From contig JAGKQI010000097.1 of NCBI GenBank assembly GCA_018806915.1, positions 895,204 to 959,203 on the forward strand: a stretch of DNA of 64,000 nucleotides. The letters are read 5' to 3'. This document shows, piece by piece, positions 42,604 through 53,679 of this stretch. How positions within the stretch are numbered: position 1 is the stretch's first letter; each line of letters starts with the position of its first letter. The translations under genes were made by a program, and so were the position numbers. The notes beneath the pieces are model-generated. The model was not told where the DNA came from. It saw nothing but the letters and a program-made list of their open reading frames with translations, and did not search any database. This DNA comes from Phytophthora colocasiae. Lineage: Eukaryota; Oomycota; Peronosporomycetes; Peronosporales; Peronosporaceae.

Positions 42604-44652
42604 ATGGCAAGGAGTTCGGGGTTGTCAATTCGCTCGTGTGCTGGTGCAACGATGACCGCTATTACACAAAGTGAACATGACCGCAGCGTGCAGTTTGAGA
42701 TTGACGAAAGCGAAAGAGGAACAATACAGACGACACTAGACTCTCGTCCGGTTAATACTAAGAGAAAGTATGGAGCGTATCAAACTGAGTTTGTGCAGTG
42801 GTGTGAAGGTCGAAATTTTCGAGATCGGGACACAGTTACTGGTGGAAAGCTACATCTCTTCCTATCTACCACTGTAATAGGTCGGAAGTCAAAGAAAAAC
42901 AACGACAAAACGGTGGGAGGGTCAACTGTTTGTGGCTACGTTAATGCTATTGTCGACCTTTACAACCAACAAGTCACTCTTCGCACAAATTCAAATCCAC
43001 ATCCCCGAACTACATCAGTCAAACAACTCATAAAGAATGTACAAGCTCAATCTACAGCGACAAGGAAAAGGAACTACGAGGACAGAGGAATAGGCTCGCT
43101 ACTAGATGGCTACTCATCAGCAGAACAATTCCAGCAGATTTGTGACGGATTTCTGACGCTTGATGACATTCGTGGCCGCACTGCATTTCTTCTCTCTCAC
43201 TTTGGACTTCTGCGAGGAGAGAATGTGCGAGATCTCGAGCTAGCCGACATGTTCTCGCAAACTCTTGATCGAGAAGGGTTTCAACCCTGCACGGCTCTCG
43301 TTCTTTTGATTCAGCACGGAAAAACAAATTCATTCGGGAAACTACAGCATGTTGGATACATGCGTAACAAAGATGTGCGCGTTTGTCCAGTTGGAGCTGT
43401 AGCTTTATATTTTTTTGAGATTTTTCACGTGAACCTGGAGCCTTTTCCTTCTTTCAAGTTTGCCAGAGACTGGTATGACATTAAGTTCTTACGTGGGCAG
43501 CAGCGGACTAAGTCTATTTCCTACAACACACACAAGAAGAGCTATGAGTCAGTGTTCAAACATCTTGGGCTGACGTTTAACAAAAAAACTCACCTAAATC
43601 GCCAACAGGGCGTACGCCAACTGGAGAGTGCCGATGTTGACATTTCCCAGACTCGTCGCCACGGTAGATGGGGAATGGACACCTGCGAGGGTGTATACTC
43701 TGCACCACTTGCTCGCGAAGCCATGAGGGCTCTCTCTGGTCACCCGCCTCGGGCTCGCTTGTATTACATTCAGCGAGCAACTCTTGATCCGCCTGTGGAG
43801 CTCCAACGCCTTATATTCCCTGAAATTGAGTATTGCAAAGAACAATTTTCAGCTGGCAAGTGGGAGAATAATTTGGCAGCGCAAGGTTTCCTGGACTTGC
43901 TACAATACCTTAGAATTGTATTTTTCCAAGATGCCACCGTTCTTTTTGAGAAACTCCCTGCCCGAATTCGTCTACACACGCTGCTTGGAGATTCCTTTCA
44001 GCAGTTTCGTTCCCAAGCTTTAGCTGCTGCTGCAGCTACCCAAAGTCCAGTGGAAAAGAATCTCCAAGTCGCAATGCCCCTCCTGTATGATCACTTGGCT
44101 ACACAACATTTCGCAGCCATGAACAAGTTAGACTCACACCATGAGGAGATGCTGCAGCAACTTGCCGAAACTCGAGAAAGCCTCACCTCATTGCTACAAG
44201 GAAACATGACGTTTCGCCTCACACCAGTTGCGGGGTCCTGTACAGCTGTCGATGGTGAACGTGAGCGCAGTGAATCTGCACATGACGGGCACAGTGAAGT
44301 AGTCAGAAATTACGCCACCCCTCCACGCACACAAGTCAAAGATTTACCGCCGCAGCAATACTCTATGAGTAGAGGAGTTTCAACGGTGAAGGAACTATGG
44401 GCAGAGTGGCACGACGGTATCGCTAACCAGCCTTCTATCCAGCATCTGGAGAATACATACGGGACAAAGTGGCGTCAGTCTTCAAAAGAAGCCAAGTTTT
44501 ACTCGAGACGCCTTTGTGTGATAAATTACGTGCATACCTTAGTGAGTGGTAGCCTTACTATTGATGCCGCGCTTGAAAGAGCTGATATTGAACGCGGGAG
44601 GAGGAGTATTGACGCTTTTTCTAAGTACCTACGAAGAGTAAAAACAAAGTAA
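42604..44652 (+). CDS. Crypton tyrosine recombinase with GCR1-type C-terminal DNA-binding region
   Basis: About 682 residues from the ATG of MARSSGLSIRS. An N-terminal SAM-like core-binding region (SRPVNTKRKYGAYQTEFVQW) is followed by the catalytic domain: Arg in HFGLLRGENVRDLEL, the His-x-x-Arg of THLNRQQGV, HGRWGMD, and the Tyr in EGVYSAPLAR about ten residues on. These are the conserved residues of tyrosine recombinases and Cryptons. The C-terminal part (STVKELWAEWHDGIANQPSI ... RRSIDAFSKYL) resembles the GCR1_C DNA-binding domain found in Crypton proteins. The frame is fully open, so the element may still be active or very recent. It inserts a circular intermediate by site-specific recombination. 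Confidence 0.87.
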   Translation: MARSSGLSIRSCAGATMTAITQSEHDRSVQFEIDESERGTIQTTLDSRPVNTKRKYGAYQTEFVQWCEGRNFRDRDTVTGGKLHLFLSTTVIGRKSKKNNDKTVGGSTVCGYVNAIVDLYNQQVTLRTNSNPHPRTTSVKQLIKNVQAQSTATRKRNYEDRGIGSLLDGYSSAEQFQQICDGFLTLDDIRGRTAFLLSHFGLLRGENVRDLELADMFSQTLDREGFQPCTALVLLIQHGKTNSFGKLQHVGYMRNKDVRVCPVGAVALYFFEIFHVNLEPFPSFKFARDWYDIKFLRGQQRTKSISYNTHKKSYESVFKHLGLTFNKKTHLNRQQGVRQLESADVDISQTRRHGRWGMDTCEGVYSAPLAREAMRALSGHPPRARLYYIQRATLDPPVELQRLIFPEIEYCKEQFSAGKWENNLAAQGFLDLLQYLRIVFFQDATVLFEKLPARIRLHTLLGDSFQQFRSQALAAAAATQSPVEKNLQVAMPLLYDHLATQHFAAMNKLDSHHEEMLQQLAETRESLTSLLQGNMTFRLTPVAGSCTAVDGERERSESAHDGHSEVVRNYATPPRTQVKDLPPQQYSMSRGVSTVKELWAEWHDGIANQPSIQHLENTYGTKWRQSSKEAKFYSRRLCVINYVHTLVSGSLTIDAALERADIERGRRSIDAFSKYLRRVKTK

Positions 44653-45204
44653 GAATTTAAGGTTAATCCCAAGCTTAATGAGTATATTCACCTTGGCATC
44701 ATGGGCTCACGGGGACTTCTGAAGCGTGTGTAACGCAAACTGACGGCTAGTAAAGCCTAGAGCCCAGCTACGGCTGCGCCGAAGCGAACACCAGCAGCTT
44801 CTGCATCACCTACGGCTTTGTAGCATCAGTTTGGTCATCACTCTGGAGCTTCTGGTCGGCATACTGGACTTGCGGCGTGCGTGCGGGTACACAACCATTC
44901 GAGGGTAGCGCCAAGTACGCCCGTATTCATGGATTCGTAGTCTGCACCTTGACCAGCACCTTGTGTTACCCGTTGGACGTTGTCCTGCTGCACACGTATA
45001 ACCCACATAGAGGCAGCTGCGTCATGATGACGATCTTGAAGCACTGAATACCAACGCTTACCACGTACCACGGCTCTACTGCTTCGCTTCTCCGATTGCT
45101 CTGCTGCTGTTTGGCTTCTCCGGTCTCTCTGCTTTATGGCTTCTCTGGTCCAAGAAAAATAATGTTCTGTATAAAATGTGTTAACAATTTGTCCAATAAA
45201 AAGC

Positions 45205-45315
45205 CTCCAGTTTAGGTCATGACCTAACGGTGATATCTTCAGGATAACAGCAGGTTTCGCTTGATATTGCTGGTTATCAGGTCGCAAGGTCAGGACCAAG
45301 TCATGACTTTTTCGC
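45205..45315. repeat. palindromes near the Crypton right end
   Basis: A perfect 16-base palindrome TTAGGTCATGACCTAA (45212-45227) and a 12-base one AAGTCATGACTT (45298-45309) share the core GTCATGAC. They lie within about 110 bases of the element end and could be recombinase binding sites; that role is inference. Confidence 0.6.
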
Positions 45316-46183
45316 TGATACTTCTCGCTACCATCCATTGCCAAAACAACCACACATGTCAACGACATTTGGCTATAGCCAAGATTGACCTGTGTAAAAA
45401 ATTGCATGTTATTGGGGTTGAGGAGCAATAAATTATGGCAATATGATATTGCCAATATCGGCAATAGTTACGGAAAATTACCAAACCCTGCTCCAAATTG
45501 TAGGCGGTGCCGTATCCGTGCTTGCCGCTATCACGCTGTACGCTATCATCGCAGCCACGGGTGGCACGGGTCAAGACTACGCGAGCATCAGCCGCATACT
45601 TGGATACTTAGGTATCATAGCTGCTATCATTCTCTACGGCGCGCCGTTCGAGAAGGCTCTCTTCGTGCTTCGTAACAAAAACGCAGCCCCCATCCAACTA
45701 CCAATGGTGATCTGTGGAGCGACAAACAACGCGTTGTGGGTTATCTACACGCCACTGGACAGTAACTGGTTCATGTTCATCCCTAACGCGATCTGTGTCG
45801 TACTCGGGTTTGTGTTATTGGTGCTGTACGTCATGTATCGACCTAGTAAGGCCGTGCAACCTACTATCAATCTTCCAGACGAAGATATCGCCATCACGAT
45901 CGCCATCACGCCCAAGGCGGAAATACAGAAGCTCTCAAGCGCCAGTCCAAGCTTCCAGCCATTGCCATCTCCGCTTCTCCCGCTGAGTCGCGAGAGCTCT
46001 TTCCAGCTCAATTCGCCTTCTCGGAGCCGTGGTAGTTCGTTCTACCAGTTGAGTTCCCCAGCTTTTAGCTCGCGTAGCGGCTCGTTCCAGCTTAATCGCA
46101 ACGATTCACTCGAATCCCGCAGTTCGATGGAGAGAGGTGCTACAGGCGGAGTTTTGCACATTATTCGCGCCCCGAGGCAGTAA

Positions 46184-46581
46184 GTTACATGTCTAGAATA
46201 GTCGTAGCTTTGCATCGATATTTATTGTTTAACTTATCAAGCAATACTACGTAGTATTTACTTCGAGTTCTTCACCAGAACAGCAACAAGTCCCGTCGTT
46301 GCATTGCCACACTAATGAAATACTTCCGGTGGCAAGCCTGTCACTGTATTACCGCAGTTAACGAAACCTACTGCACATGCTTACAAACCGTAAGTTAAAC
46401 TGCATCCAATCTGGCTTTGTGATGTCGCTTCCATGTATGCGCAAGGCTTTCGTTGTGCTGGAACTGAAGCGATCGATAGTTCAACCACTCGCTAGCGCTC
46501 CCCCATCTCTCCATGTGTTCAAATGGGCTTCCTGCACTTCGTCTCATTCCACAACTCGCCGTCCGCAGCAACAATCTCGCC
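46184..46581. other. intergenic between SWEET-2 and SWEET-3
   Basis: No gene seen. It should hold the SWEET-2 terminator and the SWEET-3 promoter; no specific element was recognised. Confidence 0.4.
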
Positions 46582-47418
46582 ATGTCCAGCACTGTGGAGT
46601 CTGTATTCCGTATCATCGCGGCTTGTACGTCGCTCATGATGATCCTGAGCCCGACACCGGCGGTGTACAAGATCTACAAGACCAAATCCATCGGCAACAC
46701 CAACATCGTGTCGCTCGTGTCCGTCTTCGCGAATTGCCACGTCTGGACGCTCCAAGGTCTGCTCACTAACAACTGGTTCCCCGTCTTCTCCACGTTCGTG
46801 TCGGGGGACTTCATCTCCATCATCTACATGTTCATTTTCCTACGGTACACACCCGACCGCAAGCAAGCGTGGCGAATTATCGCTGTTTATGCGGTGGTTC
46901 TGTCGATTATCACTACGTACGCCGTTCTAGGGGGTCTGGGTGTGTTCACAAGGCTCAGTAGAGACCAGGTGAACGATATCATGGGGTATTTAGCTGTGTG
47001 CGTGACGTTGGTGCTCTACAGCTCGCCGTTTCTAAAGATCAAGGACGTCGTCAAGTACAAGACGGGTGTGCTCATTCCGATTCACATGGTGATCGCCGGA
47101 ACGTTTAACAACGCCATGTGGATCACATACACGCCCATGTCGGGGCTCTGGTTCCTCTTCGTCACGAATGTGTGCTGTGCCACACTCGGTATCGCACAAT
47201 TGACCGTGTATATGATCTACCACCCAAGCAAACATCCGCTGGGCTACAGCGCAACGCTCGAGGATCTACTGGAGAAGGAAAAGGAAGACGACGAAACTCT
47301 GTCAATTGCAATTGACCGACCGAGTGTACAATCAACCAAGGGAGCTCCTCAGAGTCCGGTTGTAGTATTCCCGGGGTCGAAATTCAAAGTCGTTAACACA
47401 AGGCAATGCGGGGGCTAG
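46582..47418 (+). CDS. SWEET sugar transporter 3, C-terminal tail replaced by LTR sequence
   Basis: All seven helices are present in one intronless frame: first MtN3 repeat with LSPTPAVYKIYKTKSIGN, then GDFISIIYMFIFLRY, and the second repeat with YSSPFLKIKDVVKYK and IPIHMVIAGTFNNAMW. The cytosolic tail runs to the codons at 47356-47360 (CCGGT), where a gypsy element has inserted; the last 18 residues and the stop now come from its LTR. The original tail continues at 53253-53300 after the duplicated CCGGT (frame VYQIIKSP..., then TAG). As the change is after the last helix, transport may survive. The ATG at 46582 directly precedes the first helix; the open frame upstream lacks similarity. Confidence 0.87.
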   Translation: MSSTVESVFRIIAACTSLMMILSPTPAVYKIYKTKSIGNTNIVSLVSVFANCHVWTLQGLLTNNWFPVFSTFVSGDFISIIYMFIFLRYTPDRKQAWRIIAVYAVVLSIITTYAVLGGLGVFTRLSRDQVNDIMGYLAVCVTLVLYSSPFLKIKDVVKYKTGVLIPIHMVIAGTFNNAMWITYTPMSGLWFLFVTNVCCATLGIAQLTVYMIYHPSKHPLGYSATLEDLLEKEKEDDETLSIAIDRPSVQSTKGAPQSPVVVFPGSKFKVVNTRQCGG

Positions 47419-47744
47419 CCCGCAGGAACTGTAGCCTAGTGTATTGATAAGAAATTGAAGAGTGAGCTTCGGCAACGAGCCTCCACTCAGAGAGAACGAG
47501 TACTTGAAGGCAGAACTCCTTGAAGTTGCTGCTCGCCAAGCAATCATTCCTAAGGATACATGTAGCTAGACATACAAGCTCCAAGTGCAAACAAAGTCAG
47601 CCACTAACAGCCTGACCTGTTATAACATGTAGAACATGAAGTTGCCTCAGCTGATGCTGTAGGACACAGTCTGTGATGTCTGCTTGGGGAGTGCGCAGTC
47701 TGTTGCACGTTAGAACTAAGCTTTAGAGCCTAGGTTCTACTACA
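47361..47744 (-). repeat. gypsy-2 LTR, left (3' LTR of the element)
   Basis: 384 bp; it provides the new C-terminal codons and stop of SWEET-3. Just inside it on the minus strand is the purine-rich AAGCTTCGGGGGCAG, a polypurine-tract candidate. Confidence 0.9.
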
Positions 47745-47841
47745 CTGCCCCCGAAGCTTAGTTCCCCACGTCTTCCTCTGGAAAACGTGCAAGGGTTCAA
47801 CTTCGGCATCATTGACCTTGTGTAGATTCACATTGGTGAAG

Positions 47842-50800
47842 CTACGGGGTTCCAACCGTACGCGCCTTGCGTTTGCGGCTAGATCGTCGTAGTTGATGCC
47901 GCTGCTCGTTGCAGAGTCCTTGTGCTGGCATTGCGTCCGAAACACTAGGCACATCTGCAGCAACAGTCACCACTCTAGTCAGGCGTCCATGAGGCAAGTT
48001 ATTCTCACTGGAGGTCCGCTTGACTCGTCGTCGAGCTCCTGGACGCTCAGCGCCAGTCTCTTTATCATTTGTACCTTCGCCTTGCTGAGAAATACTGCTA
48101 ACAGTACTTCGGGCAGTTTGGCGGTGGCGTTTCTTACCGGTCGGCATTCGTTTTGACTCCTTCGCATTGCCTGATGGCACATGCGCTAAGCTGGCAGGCA
48201 AGGTCTCCGTAGTTGTCGAAATAGTTCGTTGTGCACGGTTTCCAGCAAGCTTCTGCCAATAGTCAGATAACCGGGTGTCTCGGGCTTGTGCCACATAGTT
48301 GTCTAGTAACACGTGAATATCAGTAGCGAGGCTCTGCATTGGCTCATAAGAGTCCTCGATCGTCTCCAAGCCCTTCCAGTTCACTAACACTTCAAAGTCC
48401 TGGATATCTTCGTTCCACCGATGTGACTTAAGCTCATTTACAGCGAGCAATATTCCTTGCGAGGCCACATGCTCCAACAATTCCTTGGTGATGTCGAGGC
48501 TACTGTCAGCGTAAAATTTCAGCCGAGATGCATGCACATCAAGCTCGTCACCGGTGACGAGGTGCTGTACGTGAAATGAGTGTGCATCAGCACGTAATAC
48601 TCGATAAGGTCCAACCCATGTCACCTGCAACTTGTTCTTGTGTTTTTCATCCACTCGTGACCGCAAGACAAAATCACCTTCAGAGAAGTTAACGAGATTT
48701 TCCCCCCGCTCTTTCTTCTTATTCAGAAGTCTCTGTTTCAGACGCTGGTCTTCCACAGCGTTGTGCATCACTTGCATGCTGGAGCGCAGCTCTGCGAGAT
48801 ACTCCTCAATTCGGTCACTGTCAGGATAGTTTGCAACTTGCCATGGTCCGGTAGATAGAACTCACGCAGCGGTGTTGGACATTCCAAGCCCGTAAACAGC
48901 TCCACTGGAGCACGATTCGCCAGAGAAGGAACTGCAGTGTGGTTCAAGTTTGCCTGAATTATCGGCACCAAGTAGACCCAGTCACTTGTAGCTGATCTTG
49001 TACTCCAGGATCATTGCACGCACCACTTGTAGGATGTCGCGATTTACCCTCTCTATGGATCCGTTTATCCAAGGTGAGTACGCGGGGTGAACTTCTGCAA
49101 AGTACGTAGACGACGTGCTAGTTCGGCAACAACTTCATTCTTGAAATGTGAACCGCAATCAGATACCCACTCAGGTGGCAGGCCAAACCGCGAGTGCCAA
49201 ACCAGCAGTGCTTCCACCGCTACTCTGCTGTCAGCTGTGTCTGCAACTACTAACTCGCAATAATGCGTTGCATGGTCCTTGAGGACCAGGATGTACTTGC
49301 TTGTGCCATAGCTGCTTCCCAGGTAGAGATAATCGAAATGTAGCAATCCATTACGCGTTTTGCAATCGATCACTTCGCCCCATGGGCGTGGGATGACATT
49401 TCCCCTCGAGAGTGCAGACACAATAGGCAATCCTTCACAAAAGTCTTGACAATGGTTGTAATTCCATCGATAGCGAAAATCCGAGACAAATGCGTCTGCA
49501 TCACATTCTGGCCACGATGGCCTTGTGCACCACCAATGCGCTACAATACAGAGGCGCTGGATCAGGTCTGTAGCCGTGCTGGGTACCCAAATCCGTCCCT
49601 CTAGGGTTAAAAGGCCGTTGTCAGCAATATCTACATTGGCCGGAGCGTCCGAAGTTGCTTGGACCTCGGCAAGTTCTGCCACCGTGGGCCAAACGAAAGA
49701 ATCAGCATCCAGAGGTCGAAGTGACGATGGCTGTGACTCTGTCAAGGTTCGTGTAGATGGTGACACCATAGTCGCTTCTTCAGGGGATCTAAGACGCTTC
49801 ACCTTCGCTGTTGAGTGATTACCAGACCAACGAGATACTCATATCGGCCCCAAACATTGTCAGGGCCGGGCACATGCTCCACGACGTATCGGTAGTTCAA
49901 AAGCTTCATAGACCACCTCAACAACTTGCCTTTCACATGTTTCTTCACATTCTGGTGGGGTGCGAAGACGTGAATTAAATTTCTGTGGTCGCAGTACATT
50001 CGAAAAGGCTTTGGACACGCAGTAAGAGATAGTCAAGCTTTTCACAAGCGACCACAATAGGTAGGGCCTCCTTTTCCGTCACCGTCCAGTTCAACTGACT
50101 TCCAGTAAATGTACCGCTCATGCAATGGGAGGAGCCGGTGCTGTTGCTCAGTAGCCGGCAGCTTCGAGTCAAAAATTCACCACTTGAGTCACAATGAGAG
50201 CCCACGCAATGTCTGATGCATCTGTAAACAGACAGGTAGTAGCTGAGTCATCAGGAAAATCGAGCGTAGCACATGTGGCTAGCATTTTCCTTGACGTTAT
50301 CAAAAGCAACGCGCTCGTCTTCCAGTTAATTCCAGCACAATTCCAGCTGCTGCACGGCGCGTACGTTTGGTAGAAGCAAGTGCGGTATCCAGGCGTTTCT
50401 GAAGTGGCTGTACTTGTCGCGCGTAATCCACAATGCTTTCTCTCATCCAGTTAACAGCACAGACAAATTGCTGCAATTCGCCAGCGGTCTTTGGGTACGG
50501 GATCTGCCGAAGTGTGTCAATCCGTTGTGAATCATGGCGAACACCTTGGTGATCCAGCACTCGTCCACACCACTTCACTTCAGTTTGATAGAGACTGGAC
50601 TTTTTAGCACTAAGCTTGAGACCAAACTGATTCAGTAACGCGAAGAATTCACCCAACTTAACCATGTATGTATCCATGTCAGCAGCGTACAACAGCAAGT
50701 CATCAATCCAGATAAGTAGATGCTCGTAGAAGTAAACTCATAAAGCATGTCTCCATTGTCTTCTGGAAGAAAATAGCTGCGTCACTACTTCCTTTGAGGA

Positions 50801-52786
50801 ACACGACGGGGTGTGAATATTTTCTCGTCAGTCATGTACGACAGCAATTCCTGACAGAATTCTGCAAGTGGCAACTGCCAAAAACCCTTCAAGAAATCAA
50901 AAGTCCAAAGTGTTTCATTTCTCGAGCATTTTCCATAACTACAGCGAGTTGGCATCACTGCAGCCATTATTTCTGTCTGGTCATTCAATACTCGGTAGTC
51001 TGTCGTTTGTCGAAGGTCCAATAGATCCGCGCTCTTCTTCACCGGCAAAACAGGACTCGCCCAACGACTATCAGGATTCTCATAGACCAGTCCTAGTGCA
51101 ACAAGACGCGCGTTAAATTCTCGTAAAAACTTCCTGATATGAGGCGGGTATTTGCGGGGCTTACACTTCGTGGGGCGAGCCCCGTTTTTCAATCGAATCT
51201 CCATTGGTGGGACACTAGCAGGAGGATCCGCTCGGAGCTCCAGGCGCCACAACGTCATATGCATGAGCAATAGTCCGCAACTGCTCCACACGTTCCACAG
51301 GAAATCCATTCTCCACCGCACGATCAATCAATCTTTCAACAGCAGCGAAAATATCATCGTCATCAGATGGAGTTTTATCAGGATTCACGGGCATTTCGTC
51401 AGCTTCAAGCTCCACTGGGTCACCGGTCAAATCATCGATGTTGTGGCTGGCCAGTTGCTCAAGCTGTCTATCGACGTCAATACCGCAACATCACCAACAA
51501 ATCATTCCCCACAATGAACTCTTCATCGTCCACGTCGACAATAAGTACGTCCACCCTAATCCCATAGGCTCGGCAGGGCCAGCCGCAGTTTGAATTAGTA
51601 CTTGAAGACAAGTCTTCCATTCAGCTGTCACCCACGTCGCTCCAAATGCCTGGGTGCGAACAGGAGTATCAAGTTTTTCCTTCGTTACACTCCGGATCGG
51701 CAACTAGAAGGCGTTTCCAGTGCGAAAGTCCAATCACAGTGAAATCCGAGCCGCTATCAGGACAGTACGGCAGCTCCAGGACTCCATTCAATACCACATG
51801 TCGCTCTGTGTTAGGTAAAAGCTCACCGAGGCGTTTGGTACGCGCCTTCTTGGCCTTGCGCGCATCCACGCAATTTCTGTACGAGCTCCTTTTTTCGTCC
51901 TCACTTGCCTCCGTACACTCCACGCAGCCAATGCATGGCCTTGCATTTCGGACATGGACCTGGAGGTTGACGTGAAGCCTCTGTTTTAGCCTTGGGCTTG
52001 GTCTTCCTGATCGACCTTTACTCTCGCAGTGTCTCTACTAGTCGACTCTTGAAGCGCCGTTCCGTTCGGACTGCTTCGATTGCTTCTTATCCTTTTTGCT
52101 TCTTAGACGAAATAGCCTCACGCCGGACGCCTCCTGTCGCTGTTTCTTTTGGCGCTGATAATAGCGCTCATGCTCCGTTGCACGCTCGACTATCAGATCG
52201 AAAAGAAGTTTCGCGTTGGACGCGGCAGCCTTGTCAGTAAAACGGACTCTCTGCTTCACTTCCTTCTTTAACGCCTCTGGCCGTAGCGATGCTATCAACC
52301 ACTTGCACTTCTCTTTCACGCCATCTACCTCAGAAAAACATTCTGTCAAGCCATTCTCCAACGTAATGGTATTAAACAGCATGAAGTAGTCGATATAGCG
52401 GGCTCTCACGTCGCTCTCGGCCATGTTGGGCTTTAGTTCACGCCTTTCATAATGGTCCTTGATGTCAGGCAAGGAGCCGTTTTTCACCCTCGAGATGGTG
52501 TTCTAGGTCTCTGTTATCAGCATGTCGTGGGTTGGGTTAGCTGGCGAGACTCCGAGCTGGGGCTCGCAGAAAGCGTCCAGCAGGTGGGGTTGAATGCTCC
52601 TGCGACAGACTCTACCACAGCTTCAAAAGCTTCACCAGTCACACGGCAGCGCGCGTGCAGCTTCGCCTCATAGTCGTGTCTTTCCTTCCTCCAGTTCACC
52701 AGTGCTCCATGAGAGGTCGACACTATCTTTGGTGGTAAAACCGGGGTAAACAGTGGTACAGAACCAGTCGCTCCAGCGTCCGCCAT
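47842..52786 (-). pseudogene. gypsy-2 gag-pol, heavily frameshifted
   Basis: In order from 52786: gag N-terminus (MADAGATGSVPLFTPVLPP), gag core (52487-52038), and a zinc-knuckle remnant (PCPKCKAMHW near 51930). A retropepsin-like motif CPDSGSDFTVIG follows (near 51760), then RT in two frames (ASPVLPVKKS, WTFDFLKGFWQLPLAEF; 51327-50785, then 50698-50300) and RNase H (about 50205-49799). Integrase (about 49450-48970, with VSDCGSHFKNEV) and a chromodomain-like C-terminus (FEVLVNWKGLETIEDSYEP near 48390) end the frame. At least six frame changes or stops separate these pieces. No autonomous activity is expected from this copy as written. Confidence 0.85.
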
Positions 52787-52869
52787 CTTGAGTTGTCTTC
52801 AACTTCAGTTGTCCACTAGCTGTACAACAGGTCGTTGCACTTCAATGGAAAACCTACTAAAGAATTCTT

Positions 52870-53252
52870 TGTAGTATTCCGGGGTCAGAAATTCAAAGTC
52901 GTTAACACAAGGCAATGCGGGGCTGGCCCGCAGGAACTGTAGCCTAGTGTATTGATAAGAAATTGAAGAGTGAGCTTCGGCAACGAGCCTCCACTCAGAG
53001 AGAACGAGTACTTGAAGGCAGAACTCCTTGAAGTTGCTGCTCGCCAAGCAATCATTCCTAAGGATACATGTAGCTAGACATACAAGCTCCAAGTGCAAAC
53101 AAAGTCAGCCACTAACAGCCTGACCTGTTATAACATGTAGAACATGAAGTTGCCTCAGCTGATGCTGTAGGACACAGTCTGTGATGTCTGCTTGGGGAGT
53201 GCGCAGTCTGTTGCACGTTAGAACTAAGCTTTAGAGCCTAGGTTCTACTACA
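52870..53252 (-). repeat. gypsy-2 LTR, right (5' LTR of the element)
   Basis: 383 bp, near-identical to the left LTR. It is followed by the target-site duplication and the displaced SWEET-3 tail codons. Confidence 0.9.
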
Positions 53253-53300
53253 CCGGTGTACCAGATCATCAAGTCGCCGCTAGCTCCACTCCGCTCCTAG
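53253..53300 (+). pseudogene. displaced 3' end of SWEET-3
   Basis: The frame VYQIIKSPLAPLRS and a TAG stop continue the SWEET-3 tail. SWEET-4 ends similarly (SPVYTMVRSPIAG), which confirms the assignment. It is now separated from the gene by 5.9 kb of gypsy-2. Confidence 0.8.
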
Positions 53301-53679
53301 CCTAAGACGTAGGTAAAAAAAAAACAATTTATTGACAACCTCCGATCGCCCTTGTGGTGATCCCCAGGCATCGACTGGCAAAATGCATTTGCTGTTGAAG
53401 GCTTCAAAGTTGAAGCATACACAGGCAGCGTACTGTGACGCTGCCAGTGCCAAAGGAGGCCCCATGCAAGACCCAGTGCTGTCGTCATGTTGCTCATCTA
53501 ATCATCCGTTTTACGCTACACATCCCGCACGTTTTGGCTCAGGATGGTTGTTTCGATGAACACCCTCCGGCGTCAGTGGTTTCTTGACTGGCTGTGAGTC
53601 GAACGTCGCTTCAGCTCACTCTGCAACTTTCTTTCATGCGTCAAGGCCCCCCTTCCTCCCTCTTTAAACGTACGGAACA
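53301..53679. other. intergenic between SWEET-3 remnant and SWEET-4
   Basis: No gene seen. It contains a poly-A run near 53314. It should hold the SWEET-4 promoter. Confidence 0.4.

Larger units (their letters stand above)
42481..45323 (+). mobile_element. Crypton (tyrosine-recombinase transposon)
   Basis: Copy 1 of the MITE gives the exact empty site: bases 32993/32994 are adjacent there but are separated by 2843 bases here. The insert has no target-site duplication, as expected for Cryptons. Ends share weak inverted similarity: GAGTATCAG near 42484 against CTGATACTT at 45315-45323, and GGTCCTGACC near 42508 against GGTCAGGACC near 45288. It codes for one recombinase (42604-44652). The remaining 670 bases at the right are non-coding with strong palindromes. 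Confidence 0.85.
42083..45498. mobile_element. hAT-like MITE, copy 2, interrupted by a Crypton
   Basis: It has the same ends as copy 1 (CAGGGATAGG at 42091, CCAAACCCTG ending 45490), with the 8-base direct repeat CTCCAAAT on both sides (42083-42090 and 45491-45498). Its own sequence is split at 42480/45324; joined, it matches 32603-33160 closely. The insertion lies in SWEET-2 codons between the two MtN3 repeats. Confidence 0.88.
41792..46183 (+). pseudogene. SWEET sugar transporter 2, split by nested transposons
   Basis: The 5' coding part 41792-42090 gives MVDATVLLVLRILTALSSLM, the proline motif LSPSFSIYTIYKNKTIGN and helix 3 (GDFAAIAYIAVYYKFADDRK). The 3' part 45499-46183 resumes with QIVGGAVSVLAAITLY and the second MtN3 repeat (YGAPFEKALFVLRNKNAAPI), ending in a long serine-rich cytosolic tail of about 100 residues. 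Between them lie an 8-base duplication and a hAT-like MITE holding a Crypton (42091-45490). The frame is exact across the junction if the insertion and one duplication copy are disregarded, so the gene was intact before. As written it would make only the first three helices. Confidence 0.9.
47356..53257 (-). mobile_element. second Ty3/gypsy family element, minus strand, in SWEET-3
   Basis: LTRs at 47361-47744 and 52870-53252 (about 384 bp, TGTAGTATTCC ... TTCTACTACA) are nearly identical, with small differences such as CCCGGGG against CCGGGG. The 5-base direct repeat CCGGT flanks the element (47356-47360 and 53253-53257). Coding runs from right to left. It is a different family from the array at 1-18461: LTRs and proteins do not match. 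Confidence 0.92.
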
